DNA of 64,000 nucleotides from Rostratula benghalensis (Eukaryota; Chordata; Aves; Charadriiformes; Rostratulidae): positions 5,376,684 through 5,440,683 of the forward strand of contig VXAI01000020.1 in assembly GCA_013399305.1 (NCBI GenBank), in the 5' to 3' direction. The translations under genes and the position numbers were made by a program. Positions 62,546 through 64,000 of the stretch are shown piece by piece; position 1 is the first letter of the stretch; every line of letters starts with the position of its first letter. The notes under the pieces are model-generated. The model saw nothing but the letters and a program-made list of their open reading frames with translations. It ran no database searches and was not told the origin of the DNA.

Positions 62546-64000
62546 CCCCCCCGAAAAAATAAATATATGTTTCATCTTCCTCACATTTTCCAGGAAGTTT
62601 TGTTAGGTAGATAATATCCTAAGTGTTTGTTTCATTCTTATAGGTGACCAATAGGTCACCTATAAGCTGCTTAAATACTGGTTTTGGAGATCAATAGCAA
62701 TTTTATTACCAGATTAACAGGAAATATCAGCCTTCTTTTATCTTTTACCTGGTTTATTTCATTGGCTTTATTATTATTATTGTTATTGTGAAATGTGTTT
62801 TCTGGGCTTATTTTACTTTCCCCAGCCCCCACCTCTCCCAAAGCTGACTTCCTTGTTTTGAGATGAGCTCACAGGGAGCTATTAAGCCAAAGTTTGTTTA
62901 TATTTGATTGGCTTTAACACTTTGCTCCATTTGTCCTTCTGCTCTTACGAGAAGCAGGATTGCTCTAATGCAAATACGGTTCAAAGAGATGGGGAAAGGG
63001 GAAAGAGATCTGAATTCTCTCCATAGCAGATGTCCTAATGCCATATCTGTAGAAAAGGGAGAATACTTTAAAAAAAAAAAAAAAAAAACCAAAACAGGCT
63101 CTACAGTGTGATTGAGTGTATGTGTTGTGTACGTTTAGTTGGGAAAGGGAAAGGATGACAGATGCACTTTTAATTGACATAAATATATAGAGAATTTAAA
63201 TGACTAAGATCAAGCTCGTTCTCCCATTTGGTTTTTCCTCCCTAAACAATCAGAATATGAGGATTTCTACAATGGAGAGCTGTCTGTGCACTGCATTATG
63301 GTGAGTGCAACTCTGGCATTGCAAAGATTATAACCAAAGGGATGGGAACAGGGTGCTCCTAGTATTATTTTAGAACTGCATTTGGCCTTGCTGTAATTAA
63401 TCCTTTCCAGATACTCTTATAGATCTTATAAACATGTCTATACACTTCTTAAGTGCTGGTCTAGCACATTGGAAAGAGACCGTGGCAAAACTGGATAGCA
63501 GTTACAGATAAATTATTCTTTACAAATAGAAAAAAAAAAACTTTATCTGAATGTATCCTACTGAGAATTCTCTCACTGCCACCCAGTCACCCGGCACCAC
63601 CCGACCAGGGTGTTGGGTGCACACAGCAGATGCTTTGTGGGTGGACTGGCTTCCCTGGGCACTGGCCATTACAAAGCCTGAGCATCACCCAAGGCCTGCA
63701 TTATGCCTTCAAAACAGGGGTTGTAATCTTTGTGCCAAAAAAATGATTCACAGACCTTCTGCTGGTCCTATCCCAGGAGGGGATTTCATCCAGCGCAAAT
63801 CAGGATGACAGAACTGGTCCTTCAAAGCCTCCCAGATCTCACCAGCTTGACTCCTTCCAACTTCCTACAGCTACAGTTTTTCATTTCTTTTGCAAGTCTG
63901 TTAGTTTAATCTTTGGATCTATTAGACAAAGTACTAATTCACTTTAAAATATTTTCACATAACCATCTATTTTGTACTTTGTTTATTTGTCTGCTTTCAA
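62546..64000. other. Sequence right of the gap, non-coding
   Basis: This is AT-rich DNA with a perfect inverted repeat at 62637-62666, a TTA-rich patch near 62767-62785, and an A-run at 63070-63088 followed by ccaaaaca. The open frames here are short. I recognise no gene or repeat family, and no NOL4 first exon. Confidence 0.6.
62637..62666. repeat. Perfect 13-bp inverted repeat with 4-nt loop
   Basis: cttataggtgacc at 62637-62649, the loop aata, and ggtcacctataag at 62654-62666 make an exact hairpin. The arms contain ggtcacc/ggtgacc, so the site also holds opposed nuclear-receptor-like half-sites (AGGTCA on plus, TGGTCA on minus). Confidence 0.9.

Larger units (their letters stand above)
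40413..64000 (-). other. NOL4: Upstream NOL4 intron and/or 5' flank (at least 23.6 kb)
   Basis: No NOL4 exon was found upstream of 40412. A coding first exon of about 90 codons with an ATG should have appeared as an open frame and did not. Most of this region is therefore intron 1 if transcription starts beyond 64000. If the CpG island at 59.5-60.9 kb is the start, the part to its left is intron and the part to its right is 5' flank. Contents are CR1 pieces (43.6, 52.0, 56.3, 56.9 and 59.0 kb), a 35-bp tandem repeat (51.8 kb), simple repeats, the island, and a gap at 62.5 kb. I see nothing recognisable in 44.1-51.8 kb apart from GC-richer patches near 47.0-47.3 and 50.2-50.8 kb, nor in 52.2-56.3 kb beyond a TG repeat. 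Confidence 0.75.

Noticed and set aside
1..64000. CRISPR arrays, bacterial operons, phage or plasmid genes
   Set aside because: No regularly spaced repeats, no ribosome-binding-site-led gene chains, and clear vertebrate introns and CR1 elements throughout.

Overview
The window is vertebrate nuclear DNA, almost certainly from a bird. It is AT-rich and intron-dominated. It carries many decayed CR1 LINE fragments in both orientations and one avian ERVL-type solo LTR. Its four protein-coding exons have canonical GT/AG splice sites. I see no bacterial, phage, plasmid, CRISPR or rRNA/tRNA content.

The only gene I can identify is NOL4 (nucleolar protein 4), on the minus strand. Four exons lie at 40412-40263, 29705-29594, 29106-28994 and 25326-25194. 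Joined in that order they give 169 uninterrupted codons plus one base, with matching phases at every junction (0/0, 1/1, 0/0, then phase 1 leaving the window). They cover an N-terminal to central part of the protein, from DGVGVDEKLS to QNLQGQQD. The first coding exon (beginning MESERDMYRQ in mammals, from memory) and the C-terminal exons are not visible. The window therefore sits inside the gene, or starts in its interior and runs upstream of an internal promoter.

Layout: 1-25193 is a long intron downstream of the last visible exon, with an ERVL LTR at about 6 kb and CR1 fragments at about 9, 11.2 and 16.4 kb. 25194-29705 holds three exons close together. 29706-40262 is an intron of about 10.6 kb with one plus-strand CR1 piece and a GC-rich block at about 39.3 kb. 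The exon at 40.3 kb is followed by at least 23.6 kb of upstream sequence. That flank contains five more CR1 pieces, a 35-bp tandem duplication, a strong CpG island at about 59.5-60.9 kb (the only promoter-like sequence here), a 36-base assembly gap at 62510-62545, and a perfect 13-bp inverted repeat close to the gap.

I found no convincing undescribed genetic system. The observations most worth checking are the CpG island as a candidate alternative NOL4 or divergent promoter (with paired X-box-like and YY1-core motifs), the perfect inverted repeat beside the gap, the tandem hairpin repeat at 51.8 kb, and an old amniote repeat motif scattered through the introns. All similarity statements rest on recall and reading, not on a database search.
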